64,000 nucleotides of DNA. Source: Uloborus plumipes. Taxonomy: Eukaryota > Arthropoda > Arachnida > Araneae > Uloboridae. The position numbers and the translations under genes were made by a program. Below are positions 21,700-32,095 of this stretch, piece by piece. Location of the stretch: contig JAXGGA010003968.1 in assembly GCA_038373865.1 (NCBI GenBank), forward strand, positions 1-64,000. Reading direction: 5' to 3'. Positions within the stretch are counted from its first letter, which is position 1. Each line of letters starts with the position of its first letter. The notes under the pieces were generated by a model, which worked only from the letters and a program-made list of their open reading frames with translations, was not told where the DNA came from and did no database searches.

Positions 21700-22091
21700 A
21701 AAGGTGCCAACAGGTATCGCTGCATGCTGCTATTGCAATACAAATACCAATAAGTAATGTTGCGAAGGCTAGAACGAACATTTCTAGCATTTCAACATGA
21801 AAGAGGGTTTAAATAAACTGTATTATTGAACAACAGGTAGATTTTTTCGAAATAATTTTACAGGTTAGGCCATTCCCTACGGCAACAAAGAGAAGCTTCT
21901 AAAGACAGTATATGTAGGACTGTTGCCTAACCTGTGAAATTCCAGTCCCAGAGACACTTGTTGTTTGTTTAATGGTGCAATTTGTTTTTCCATCGTTTCA
22001 CGTTTCAATGCTAGAAATGATCGCTCTAGCCGGCAGAACCCTATTATAGGTACTCCGATTGCAATCGCAGCGTTGCTTGTTGGTACTTTTT
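21700..22091. mobile_element. Fold-back MITE, about 390 bp
   Basis: The left side AAAGGTGCCAACAGG ... GGCTAGAACGAACATTTCTA ... CAACATGAAA is the diverged reverse complement of TTTCACGTTTCAATGCTAGA ... CTCTAGCCGGCAG ... TTGTTGGTACTTTT on the right. A second inner inverted repeat is ACAGGTTAGGC (21862-21872) with GCCTAACCTGT (21926-21936). It contains no coding sequence. Target-site duplication not resolved. Confidence 0.75.
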
Positions 22092-22278
22092 TAATTTAAT
22101 TTTCCAAAATTCTGCGCATGATTTTTACGGCTTTCACTGTAAACAAACCGTTTATTTACCTCCGAATATAGTCCTTTGTTCTGAAGATATTAAATATTTG
22201 AAACAGGGAGCCCTTTTCTTTACACCTTGTATATCGTACAATTACGGCATATTTAGAAAATCCAGTAAGACAACTGGT

Positions 22279-22503
22279 TTGGGGCCTCGATAGCCTAGAA
22301 GTAGAGTATTCCCCTCGTAAGCAAGAGGTCGCGGGTACGAGTCCCGATTGGCCCATGGATGTTTTTTCAACCTCTCTGTGCCGTAAATCTGTCCTGTGCT
22401 TGTCAGGAGGCAAGGTGCATAGTACGCAGTCCTCCTGTACTATGTCGAAGCTCATGGCTGTCGAAGCCGATGGCTTCGACAATAATAATAATAATAATAA
22501 TAA
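22279..22503 (+). mobile_element. SINE family V, full-looking copy with (AAT)n tail
   Basis: A tRNA-like head starts GGCCTCGATAGCCTAGAAGT (A-box-like) and carries a B box GGTACGAGTCC at 22334-22344. The body includes CTCTCTGTGCCGTAAATCTG. Immediately before the tail is an exact 10-bp hairpin, TGTCGAAGCC (22459-22468) with GGCTTCGACA (22472-22481), loop GAT, then seven AAT units. The tail and head organisation indicate LINE-mobilised SINE. The anticodon loop is irregular, so it is not a working tRNA gene. Confidence 0.8.
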
Positions 22504-23555
22504 ATAACTGATTACTTATATTAAATACTAGCTTACGGTGAAATGCATCCCGTGAAGCACCCCATTTTGCATTCTGTGCTTGTTTTGAATATGAATGAAC
22601 GAAATATTTTTCTTTTGTCAACCAAAACGGTCAAACATCAATAAAAAATCGTATTTTAAATTCAGGCACCAGTTTTCTTCAACGAGGTTTTTATACACAT
22701 ACTAGTGCTCGTTCTGGAACCAAAATTTGGAATGGGTCTGTTTCACTAAGATAGATGTAGCATTTTACACTGTAACGGAAGTCACAGTTTTGCGCAAAAC
22801 ACCTAGTAAAGCCTCCTTTTTCATTGCTTGAACTTTGTGAAGAGCACGAACTCTTCTCCTATAAAATGCATCTAAATTTCTAGAAAACAATACTCAAATA
22901 TCATTTTTCTCTCTGTTAGCATTCATATTTCTCAATATATATTCTTTGCTAAGACAAAATTTAGACATTATGTCTAGAAATCACCAAATCTTCAGGAAAC
23001 TAGCACATTTGAAGTCTTTAGGGGGTGTTTTGTGCGAAAATTCATAGTTTTATTAAACTGGAGTTGAGTATAAGTAAAATTTTTCTTTAAGAAGTTCCTT
23101 TCAAAGTTATAATTTACATAAGAAATTATTGCATATGGTCAATAAATTACCTATCTTATCATTAATACGGCTGAATATTGTAGAACAATATGGCTGATTA
23201 ACTAGTAAATTGGAATACTGTGGAAATTTAGCCGTCGTGATGAGATAATAGGGAGGTATAGCGACGTTAGTTAACATTGATTTAAACGGATGAACCGTAT
23301 AATTGAATTACACGGATATAAACAAAGTGATGGCATCCTTCCGAATAGGGGAAGTACGGAAGCATAATTTACAGGTTATAACAGCTGGTTTTAAGAAGCC
23401 GACTGGACAATTAATAATTTTGAAAGTGAACAAATTCTGAAAGAAAGAAAACTGAGCTAAGGAAGGTAGATAAAGTGCAGGGTATCTATAATTAAATTAT
23501 CCTACTTAAAACTTATCTAGTGACGAAACTATCCTAAAATGTGTACAGAACCCTA
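22504..23555. other. no gene recognised
   Basis: AT-rich DNA with no supported feature. Confidence 0.4.
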
Positions 23556-23965
23556 CTAAAAATGACCCATAGAGATCAATAGAAAAATCTATTAATATCG
23601 GTAGAGTTATATTGATATGAATTGATTTCTATAGATGTCTCTATTGGTATCGATAGAAGCTATTGATATCTGTAGCCTATTGATCATAACCTCAATGGAT
23701 ATCTATAGAAACCCTATAGACATCAATAGAAATTTGGCCAGTAGGAAAGCATCCCAATGGATATCAATAGAAGCCCTCTAGACATCAATAGAAATTTAAT
23801 CAGTGGGAAAGCATTTCAATGGATATCAATAGAAGCTTTATAAATAGCAATAGAAATCCGGTAAGTAGGATACTGATCCCAATGGATATCACTTAAAGCT
23901 TTAATTGACATCAATAGAAATCCGATAGGTTATACTAATTCCAATTGATATCTGTAGAAATGAAA
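23556..23965. repeat. GATATC-rich repeat (copy Z2) with a ~61-bp tandem array
   Basis: It starts CTACTAAAAATGACCCATAG, the same outer edge as Z1. From about 23670 it becomes a tandem array of four to five units of about 61 bp, each with CAATGGATATCAATAGAAGC, TAGACATCAATAGAAATT and a (C/T)CAGTAGGAAAGCAT-like spacer (23738, 23799, diverged at 23861). Confidence 0.75.
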
Positions 23966-24465
23966 TCATTAAGTTTAAACTTAAGTAGTAAGTCTCGGTA
24001 AAATTAGTGAGCTAGGAAGGTTATTAATAATAATAAAAAAAAGCAGATGATTTTAAACTTTGTAAATAAAGATAACTATAATTTAAAATAATAAACTTCG
24101 ACTGAAATTTTAACTGATAAAATTTCTGACTTTTTAAAATTTGATATTATAGATTCATAGATTATACCAGTCATTTTTTTTCTTTATGTTTGAAAAAATC
24201 AATAGTTTTCTTTCAAATCATCACAGACATATGGTTCAACCATTCATTTCAAAGATATTATTTAAAAAAGATAATTAAAGAAAAACACAGTTTTATTCTT
24301 TAAACTGGATACAAAAAAATTGCCCTCTTCAAGTGTAAATTGTATAATGTGCGCATTGTGAAATATGGAGCATTTGAATTGAAGTTCCATAAGTAAGTTT
24401 GTCTTTTTTTCTAAGAATCATCATTTTGGTGGGCTTTTCCATACATCTCCATGATGCATAATGAG

Positions 24466-25248
24466 TCTCGATGCATATTCATTAAAATTTGAGACTTCAA
24501 TGTAGTGTTATGCCCTGATATGTACAAAATATTTATGCTGTGGCTAATTAATGCTATTACGTATAAACAGATAAATTCACTTTATCTACCAGTCTGTTGG
24601 CTATCTTAGCTACATTAAGATGATTTTTGCGACCGGCTCCATCATTGGCTATTCCTAACTGCGGAGTTCACAATAAGGGCGAAACTGCAGTCTTAGAATG
24701 CTATGATCGAGCTGTGGGTGCATTTGCTTCAGCGTACCACTTGTGAAATGGCACACCACCTTGTTCGAGTAGCTATATCCCTAGTAAAATAGACCCATCT
24801 AGATCAATAAACAGAAATTGTATGGGAAATGAATTACGGATATCAATACTGTTACATCAGTAGAGACCAAAACAAGATCCATAGCATCTTTCAGTGATAT
24901 CAATAGAACAAAACCGTAGGATCTATGGATATCAATAAAGATCCATAGCATCATAGAATGAAAAAAAAAAACGGGAAAATGACCGACGGATATCAATAGA
25001 GCTAAATCAGTAGAGGTTTAGTGATATCAGTAGAACAAAACCGTAGAATCTATGGATATCAATAGAGATACATAGCATCTTCTAGTGATATCAGTGGAAC
25101 AAACCGTAGAATCTATGGATATCAATAGAGATCCATAGCATCTTGTTTAACTGATATCAGTAGACCTCTACTGATTTAGCTCTATTGATATCCGTTGGCC
25201 ACTTTCCCGTAAAAAAATTTTATTGATCTCTACGAGTCATTTTTAGTA
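24466..25248. repeat. Inverted paralogue of 4.0-7.0 kb (contains GATATC block Z3)
   Basis: It reads as the reverse complement of 4008-4709 joined to 6953-7035, without family 1 copy 2, and so preserves the empty target TTTTGTACATATCAGGG at about 24515-24535. Its GATATC block (24784-25248) is longer than Z1 because of internal duplication: CCGTAGAATCTATGGATATC recurs three times. Outer edge CTCTACGAGTCATTTTTAGT at 25227. Confidence 0.85.
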
Positions 25249-25754
25249 GGAAACTTAATAAAGCGTTGGGATTTTGTGTGAAAGAAGTAAAAAAGACTAG
25301 TTTCCACCTCCAGAAGGCGTTTCTTAATGAATATAATCAATTATATTTATCATACATTTCTGATGCTTAAGATAAAATATCGCAGCACAACATCTTTGAC
25401 TTGACGTCCATTATTTTCAACTTCTTTCCTTGAATTGTGAGAAAACATATTTAACAATTGACCACTATGCGCACAGTAGGAAATATTATAACCTGTCGTG
25501 AAATAATGTCTTTCAGACTAAGGAAAAGCTCTTAAGAAGCATCTCGCAAATTTTAATTTGCGAGATGTTTTTACCTCCAACGCTGGAAGTTACATGCATT
25601 GATATCAGGGGATCGTTTATAAATCTGTAGAGTGGGCGCAGATTACTTGTTCTTCTGAAAAGTGACTTTTAAGGACGCTTGATTTTTTTAAATATATTTT
25701 ATATTTTTACATTTTGAGTTTTTTGTATTTCATATTTTTACATTTTACCTTGCT

Positions 25755-25916
25755 ACAGTTTACCTTGTTCATTTTACTTTGCACCTGGCCCCTTATCAAC
25801 ATTTGAAATGCGCAGTTTTAAAAAAGACTTTATTCCGTGTTGAATGGCATTTTTCTTCCTTTCCTTGGGCAGATGATAGCCGAATAATTTAGTGTTTTTT
25901 TTGTTTGCATGACAAT
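25755..25916. mobile_element. Family 1 relic, right end only (copy 5)
   Basis: GGCCCCTTATCAACATTTGA, then AAAAAGACTTTATTCCGTGTT and GATAGCCGAATAATTTAGTG followed by TTTTTTTTGTTTGCATGAC match the right-hand 150 bp of family 1 at about 80 percent. The TIR is decayed. Confidence 0.7.
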
Positions 25917-26423
25917 AGATATGTACGTACGGGTCACAACCAAAAAAACAGCTTAATATTCATTCGTGGGAGTGTAAAATGAAAATTTAGACCAGACTTT
26001 GAGAGTAATTTTTTCATGATTGTAATAATTCCTTTACTGTATAGAAGAAAGAAAAAATGCATTACGCAGCTACTGTTTTTATGCTATTAACTAATTCATT
26101 TTTATTACCAATGTTGAAACGGAATACCAGGATTAACAACTGCTTATATAACCTTCTGTGTAACTCTGTTTTTAATGAGAAAGTGCAAACTGCTAACTTC
26201 GTGTAATTATATGTTTCAAATATTTTATGTCATTGTGTTACTGTTGTGTTACTTTGTGTTACTGTTGTAAATCGTCTTATGTACGAGTATTTGTGAAAAT
26301 TAGATATTGTAATTGTTATAATTGTTAAATAAAAAGTCTCGAGGATACCGTATCAGGTTAAGGCAGGAATTTAAGTGACACACAGACGATCGCAACTCAC
26401 CAATGCAATCGCAAATTCCCAAA
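25917..26423. other. no gene recognised
   Basis: AT-rich; TGTTACTGTTGTGTTACTTT and similar phrases repeat locally (26235-26275). Nothing else seen. Confidence 0.35.
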
Positions 26424-26560
26424 TTTGGATTCAAGTGAAGCGTTACAATTGCTATGAGATGCGATTCTAATGTAATTCGACTTCCAGTAGCGATTGCAAT
26501 TTTGGTCTATTGCAATCGCTTCGAAGCTATTGCAATGGTGTTTCACTTGAATTCGACCCT
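26424..26560. mobile_element. Short MITE with GAATTCAAGTGAAAC-type ends
   Basis: The left end TTGGATTCAAGTGAAGCG and the right end complement GGTCGAATTCAAGTGAAACA are inverted repeats. The interior is full of GCAATCGC or GCGATTGC motifs. The end core resembles the 38973-39161 element (GGAATTCAGGTGAAACGCTG), suggesting one superfamily. Confidence 0.6.
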
Positions 26561-26967
26561 TAGTCACAACAATGACAGGTACTGCCGCCCCTCGAGGAGT
26601 GAAGTGAAGTGAACTCGACATATTTTCGCGGTTCCTTGGGGGTGTCGAGTTACCGATGTTCCTCTGGTATTTTTACAAAATTCTTTTGCTAAAATATAAA
26701 ACATCGAAACCAGTAAAAAATGAATTAAAATTAAAATTAAAATGAAATAAATAAATAAATATATTTTTTTAAAAAATAAACAAAACGGCTCACGTAAAAT
26801 AGTAATGTTTGAAAGCATTGAGAGCGAAACATGGATAGTAAAAATCATAGAAAGCTTTTTCGAATTAGATTTATGCTGCAATTGCTGTTTAATTGTGTAA
26901 ATGTTTTACAGTTTATGTAAAAGTATAATAATCGCAAGTTTTACGTAGCCTTTCTGCTTGAATATAA

Positions 26968-27102
26968 AGCATCGACATCGAAAAAAAACATCGAACAGAA
27001 AACACCGATGTTTGAAAGACATCGAATATAAAACGCTGATACTAAAAGAATCGATGTTTCAACAGAAGCATGGATGTTTCATAAACATCGACATTGATGT
27101 CA
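26968..27102. repeat. CATCGA/TCGATG-rich irregular repeat
   Basis: About nine copies of (A)CATCGA, ATCGATG, ACCGATG or close variants occur in 135 bp, in both orientations and irregularly spaced. Cryptic simple repeat; no coding function supported. Confidence 0.5.
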
Positions 27103-27765
27103 AACTACTACAACTCGAGCAACTTACTACATTTTGTCCTGTTACTGTATAAGTCACAAATCAAAAACATCTATTTTTTGCTTCACCTATTTCTATAATT
27201 TGAGAGAAATTCATCATTCACGGACAAACGGAAGTATATTTGAGAGCAGTTGAAATATGACATTTAGATATGACTCAACTATTTTAATATTTTAAGTTAG
27301 GATGCATTATATCGTACTCTCCAAAACGCTTTACATATATATTTACTCATTTGAACCATCGGCTTGATAATTATGGGAAAAATATTTTGAACCCTCCTTT
27401 AAAAAGAGTACTCATTAAGTGCCTCATTAAATTAGTGAGATTTAAAGAAAGTATCGAAGATGAAATTCGGAAAATTTAACGTTCCTAAAAAATATTTTCT
27501 TGTATCAGTTTCTGTACAGAAATTAATTGCTGTGGTACATTTTTCTATACGATATAAGAAATTAATTATGAGAACTACTTCTAAATGTGGAATTCGCGGA
27601 ACTGTAAATTAACTACTCGAGTATAGAGTTCTCGAATTTAAAGCACGTTCGAACCTTGAATTTAATAGTTATTAGTATTTATACAGTTCCAAAGTCGGTA
27701 AATCAACATTTGAGATCTACTTTTAAAATTTGTCATTAAAAATGAGGCAAAAGATGAAAAAATAA
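27103..27765. other. no gene recognised
   Basis: AT-rich, nothing supported. Confidence 0.4.
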
Positions 27766-27769
27766 TTAA

Positions 27770-28444
27770 GGTGAGAAGGGACTTTCAGATGAGCAAAAAA
27801 TCGGTTTTTCTTTGATGATATTTCTAAAAACTATATGATTGAAATACATGTTATTGCTATTGTAAATAAATAGCTTTACTTTATTTGTAGTAAATTTGTA
27901 TTAAAAACTAATTTAATGAAATATTCAACAGTAAATGTCGTGTTTACAAATTTCATATTGCTCCAATGTAAAAAATTATTATTTAAATTTGCTAAAAATT
28001 TTTTACCATGTACTTAAGAAGTTTGTTAACATTTTGTTGGGAAGGAATTTTCTATTTATTAGCTGTGTCGAATATATTTGCTATGTTTTATTGAAATATG
28101 GATATATTTTACAAAAAAAAAAAATGTAGATTTTAGTTTTTTCTTTTTTCTTTAATTTTTACCACAATATATAGAGAAAGTGCTCCCAACATTTTATTTT
28201 CTGGTGCATATTGCACATATATTGCACATTTTGCTTACATTTTGTCATTTTGATGAAATTTCAGGCGCGAGGATTAAGAAAGAAAAAGTGAAAATTCAAA
28301 TTTTAAATTGAAAAAAAAATAATTTTAAAATATATCAATGAAAATTTTTATATGTGTTAGTGTTAGCAACATATAGCTATGCTGCAAATTTTAAAGAAAT
28401 TCATTGAAAATTGCTAAAGAAAAAAATGATAGTCCCTTGTCGCC
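27770..28444. mobile_element. TTAA-flanked TIR element, piggyBac-type (non-coding, 675 bp)
   Basis: The start GGTGAGAAGGGACTTTCA and the end complement GGCGACAAGGGACTATCA match at 15 of 18 positions. Exact TTAA sits at both borders (27766-27769, 28445-28448), the signature target of piggyBac-like elements. The interior is AT-rich and carries no transposase. Class assignment is from target site and ends only. Confidence 0.65.
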
Positions 28445-28448
28445 TTAA

Positions 28449-29511
28449 ATAACTAAATAAATAAACCATTTTAATACATTTCAGAGCAATAAGTTATAGT
28501 TTATTTAAATACTTTCGTTTTCATTTATAATAGTAAACATTATTACCAGCATAGATACAAAACTGTGTCTGTTCTGTTTAATATTTTTTTCGACTCATTA
28601 AAAGGACGAATATTTAGAAAAAAAATGCCAAAGAACTTGTCAAATGAAATGATGTCCAGTTGTTGAAAATTTGAAAATTTACACACTAGAACAAAAAGCA
28701 ATAGTTAATTCCTACGAGAGGGGCTCAGAAATTAATTAGAAACAAGTATCAATAAGAGTCTTAATTTATTTCTGGCGAGTTTCATTGTTAAAGCGGATCT
28801 TAAAGTTTTGAGAAAAAAATATATCTCACATATTTTTAAAATGTGCGAAAGTGTGTTCGTCAAAAATAAGTATTAAAAATAAGAAAAGAAACAAAGAATC
28901 TGCATAGAATTAAAATAATGACAGAGGAGAAAGTTTTAAAAATTCGAAGACTATTCTAAATAAAACAATTTGTCCATATTATGTAGAGATGAAATATGAA
29001 TCATGAAGTATATTTCTGAATGAGAGTTTTACAATTTTACACACAACTCAGATGGTGTTTTTAAGATCATGCAGTGGGCACACACACACACACACACAAG
29101 AAACAACATCACGAACTGAACAAGACTACTTCTTTTTCGTATACTAACATCGACGTTCTAGCACCTGATTAATATTCTCTTAATTTGCCCAAACTGCAAT
29201 TATGACAAACGTACATTTTTAGCATTTACAGCTGATTGTTGAAAGCAAAATGTGTCTTTTTCATTTGATAAAAAAATAAATAAGTTAAAAGTAAATAAAA
29301 TCAGCTATTTGATTGAAATTGCTGTCTTACCTTTGTTATATTTGCAAAACTGCTCCGAGGTGTCTTTTTGGTTCTATTAGGAGGTGTCGAAGTGTTACCA
29401 GAGAAGTTACCAGAGAAGAAGTGTTGCTTTTTTTGTACACGAATTCACGATTTATTGCCGTAAAGTGATTGGCTTTTATGTGGAAGGTTTCTGCACTGCA
29501 AGAAATGAGCT
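28449..29511. other. no gene recognised; (CA)n at 29079-29098
   Basis: AT-rich DNA with one dinucleotide run. Nothing else seen. Confidence 0.4.
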
Positions 29512-29520
29512 GTTGTTTTT

Positions 29521-29585
29521 ACAGTATAATACTGGCAGCCGAGGTTCCAGTTTAAAACTATAAAATGCACGGTAACAAACTGCAA
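29521..29585. repeat. Dispersed repeat M, copy 2
   Basis: ACAGTATAATACTGGCAGCC, then GTTCCAGTTTAAAACTATAA and TGCACGGTAACAAACTG align with 16979-17039. Confidence 0.7.
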
Positions 29586-29689
29586 AACACGCAAACTGTG
29601 GTTGTAGATTTCTTTCATGCTCATTATTTTCCCATGTTATTTAAAAAGAAATAAAATATTTTGAAATTTTACAAATGTTCTGGCCTGCA

Positions 29690-29753
29690 AGAATGGTTTT
29701 AATATGGGCTGCGGCGCATGGGCAGAAAAAAAAAGGTTGGGAACCACTGAGGT
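29690..29753. mobile_element. hAT-like element end (CAGTGGTTCCCAACCT)
   Basis: AGGTTGGGAACCACTG at 29735-29750 is the complement of the CAGTGGTTCCCAACC terminal repeat typical of many hAT elements, preceded by TGGGCTGCGGCGCATGGGCAG, which also fits their subterminal region. The other end was not found; likely a solo remnant. Confidence 0.5.
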
Positions 29754-30674
29754 AAGGATATCCATAACCATTATTCACTTATTTATTTTTCTCTCATAAA
29801 TATACTTATTCGTTTAGTTATTGCTTCGTTTATTCTACATTAATAATTCATATATTCATTTATTTACACATTTATTTGATGAAAATTATGGTTTATTATC
29901 AAATAGTAAATGTCTTGTTACAAAAATATTTTACTTTTCATTCTGCCTTCCACCCCATGATTTTTTGAGGAGAAAATTTTGCACCTTTTTTGAAGGTAAA
30001 AAATAACCGCCAAAGATGAAAATCAACAAAAGTTGTATTGCAAAATGCATTATTCTTTCTGTATGCACAAGACGGTGCAGAACAAATTTCCAATTTATAA
30101 ATTTTAAAAGCGATAAGTTATCTTAACAATTCCACTTTGTCCTACATTCCCCAACTATATGTTTAGAGTTCAATAATGTTTTTCTTTATTTTATTTTGTG
30201 ATTACAAATCAATATTCGAGGAATCGCAACAGTCAAATAAGTATCTTTAATTTAATTATCAGCTATAAATTGTTCAGGAAAAGCGCATTTAAATGTGAAA
30301 GAGAAATTCGAATGAATTCTGACACGAGATGCAAGAATCTCTCAATAACACTGAAATATACTTCTTAGTGACTTTCTTGGAAGTAATTAAACGTCATTCA
30401 GCAGCATAATTGAATTTCTGATGTAAAAGAAGCAAGACATTTTCAATTAAACCCAATTATTCCAGTTCCAAGATTTTATGCTTATGTTGCAACCATCAAC
30501 CTAAATGAAACATATAGTAACAAATGCAATGAAGCTTTATCTAATGTCTTTTAAATGATTTGATGGCAATGTATTATAGTGTTTAACGGGAAATCCGATT
30601 GTTGTGAGACGTTTTAAACTATTATTTTAGATGTTTAAATTTGTCCAAGTTGAATTAAAAATCATACTTTAAAG
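29754..30674. other. no gene recognised
   Basis: AT-rich, short frames only, nothing supported. Confidence 0.4.
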
Positions 30675-31190
30675 CTAGACTAGCAAGTCTAAAAATGGCG
30701 ATTTTAACTTCATTACTGCACTGCGTGTAGACTCTTTTTCAGCATGGACACATGAAAACGTTAGACTAGCAAGTCCAAAAATAGCGATTTTAACTTCATT
30801 ACTGCACTGCGTGTAAGCTCTTTTTCAGCATGGACACGTGAAAACGTTAGACTAGCAAGTCCAAAAATGGCGATTTTAACTTCATTACTGCACTGCGTGT
30901 AGACTCTTTTTCAGCATGGACACAAGAAAACGTTAGACTAGCAAATCCAAAAATGGCGATTTTAACTTCATTACTGCACTGCGTATAAGCTCTTTTTCAG
31001 CATGGACACATGAAAACGTTAGACTAGCAAGTCCAAAAATGGCGATTTTAACTTCATTACTGCACTGCGTGTAGACTCTTTTTCAGCATGGACACATGAA
31101 AACGTTAGACTAGCAAATCCAAAAATAGCGATTTTAACTTCATTACTGCACTGCGTGTAAGCTCTTTTTCAGCATCGACACAAGAAAACG
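30675..31190. repeat. 86-bp tandem array, six units, alternating A/B types
   Basis: Six consecutive units of exactly 86 bp start at 30676, 30762, 30848, 30934, 31020 and 31106 (TAGACTAGCAA) and end with ATGAAAACGT or AAGAAAACGT. Identity between units is above 93 percent by eye. Units 1, 3 and 5 read GTGTAGACTC; units 2, 4 and 6 read GT(G/A)TAAGCTC. The array therefore probably grew as 172-bp dimers. No variable spacers, so not a CRISPR; no coding frame spans it. Confidence 0.95.
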
Positions 31191-31501
31191 TTATTCTGTA
31201 CACAAAAATTCTTTTCATAATACTTTAGCTGCATGAAAAGAGCGCGAGTCCCATCATCTATATGCAGCAGAAAAATGTTTTCGTGCTCTCCTGAAAAGTA
31301 AGGAATATAGATTTACGTCAATCTGGTTCAGATGTATAAAAATTATTAAAATACGTTTTAACTGGTTGATGTTCCGGAACCATATAGTAAATATTTTGAT
31401 GGAGAGAATAAAACTAGAACAGATTTTAAAAGAGCATCCAAAATGGTAGATCAAGATATCCAGTAGTTTTTAAGAGTATGCGAAAAGATCCATTTTACGT
31501 C

Positions 31502-31986
31502 CAATGGGGAGCTTCCTTCAGTCAAAAGTACTACTTTTTGTTACTGAAATTGATAGAATGATGTAAAAAAATAACATGGGTCCAGAAAATACTTTAATTT
31601 TCCCAACAGTTTATTTTTTATTAATTTTTTTAAATACCTTACCTTGAAAACGGGGCGTGGTTTTTGTGACGTCAGTGGCGCACCTAACAGCTCTCTTTCC
31701 AATAATAACACCATTTTGCTTGACTTGATTTGTCCAATCGCAGGAATCGGTGACGTCACGACCTTCGTCATCTCACTACAACCAATTAGATTTCGCGCTT
31801 ACGTGCACCACTGACGTCATGCGCAAATGTTTTTTTTTTTTTCGGAATAACATCTGCGCAACGGGTAAAATAATTCATAAAAAATATACAACTGTGTCAA
31901 AAACTAAAAAAAAGGTCAATTCCTATGTTTTGAAGCATGTTCTTTCAGAAAAAAATGCTTTTGAAATTTCGGAAACTCCCCCATTG
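31502..31986. mobile_element. Insert with CAATGGGGAG(C/T)TTCC-type inverted ends
   Basis: The insertion is defined by comparison with the uninterrupted family 1 copies. The ends CAATGGGGAGCTTCC and the complement CAATGGGGGAGTTTCC are inverted. An inner inverted pair, GACGTCAGTGGCGCA (31671-31685) with TGCACCACTGACGTC (31804-31818), lies inside. No frame is recognisable. Target duplication not resolved. Confidence 0.55.
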
Positions 31987-32095
31987 AGGGACCATATACA
32001 ATTGTGCTAATTGAAACAAAGGATTTCTATGTAAAGAAAGGGGTGCATGTTTATCTGCCAGTTACAGAGTACACTCGATTTTTTTTAATTAAAAA

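Noticed and set aside
22283..22354. tRNA gene
   Set aside because: The cloverleaf has an irregular anticodon loop and the sequence runs into a SINE body and (AAT)n tail. Same reasoning for the tRNA-like heads at 18.4, 44.7, 46.15, 58.7 and 58.9 kb.
22156..22482. 108-codon minus-strand frame
   Set aside because: Lies inside a SINE; no protein similarity.
30675..31190. CRISPR-like regular array
   Set aside because: Units abut with no variable spacers, and the genome is eukaryotic. It is a plain tandem repeat.
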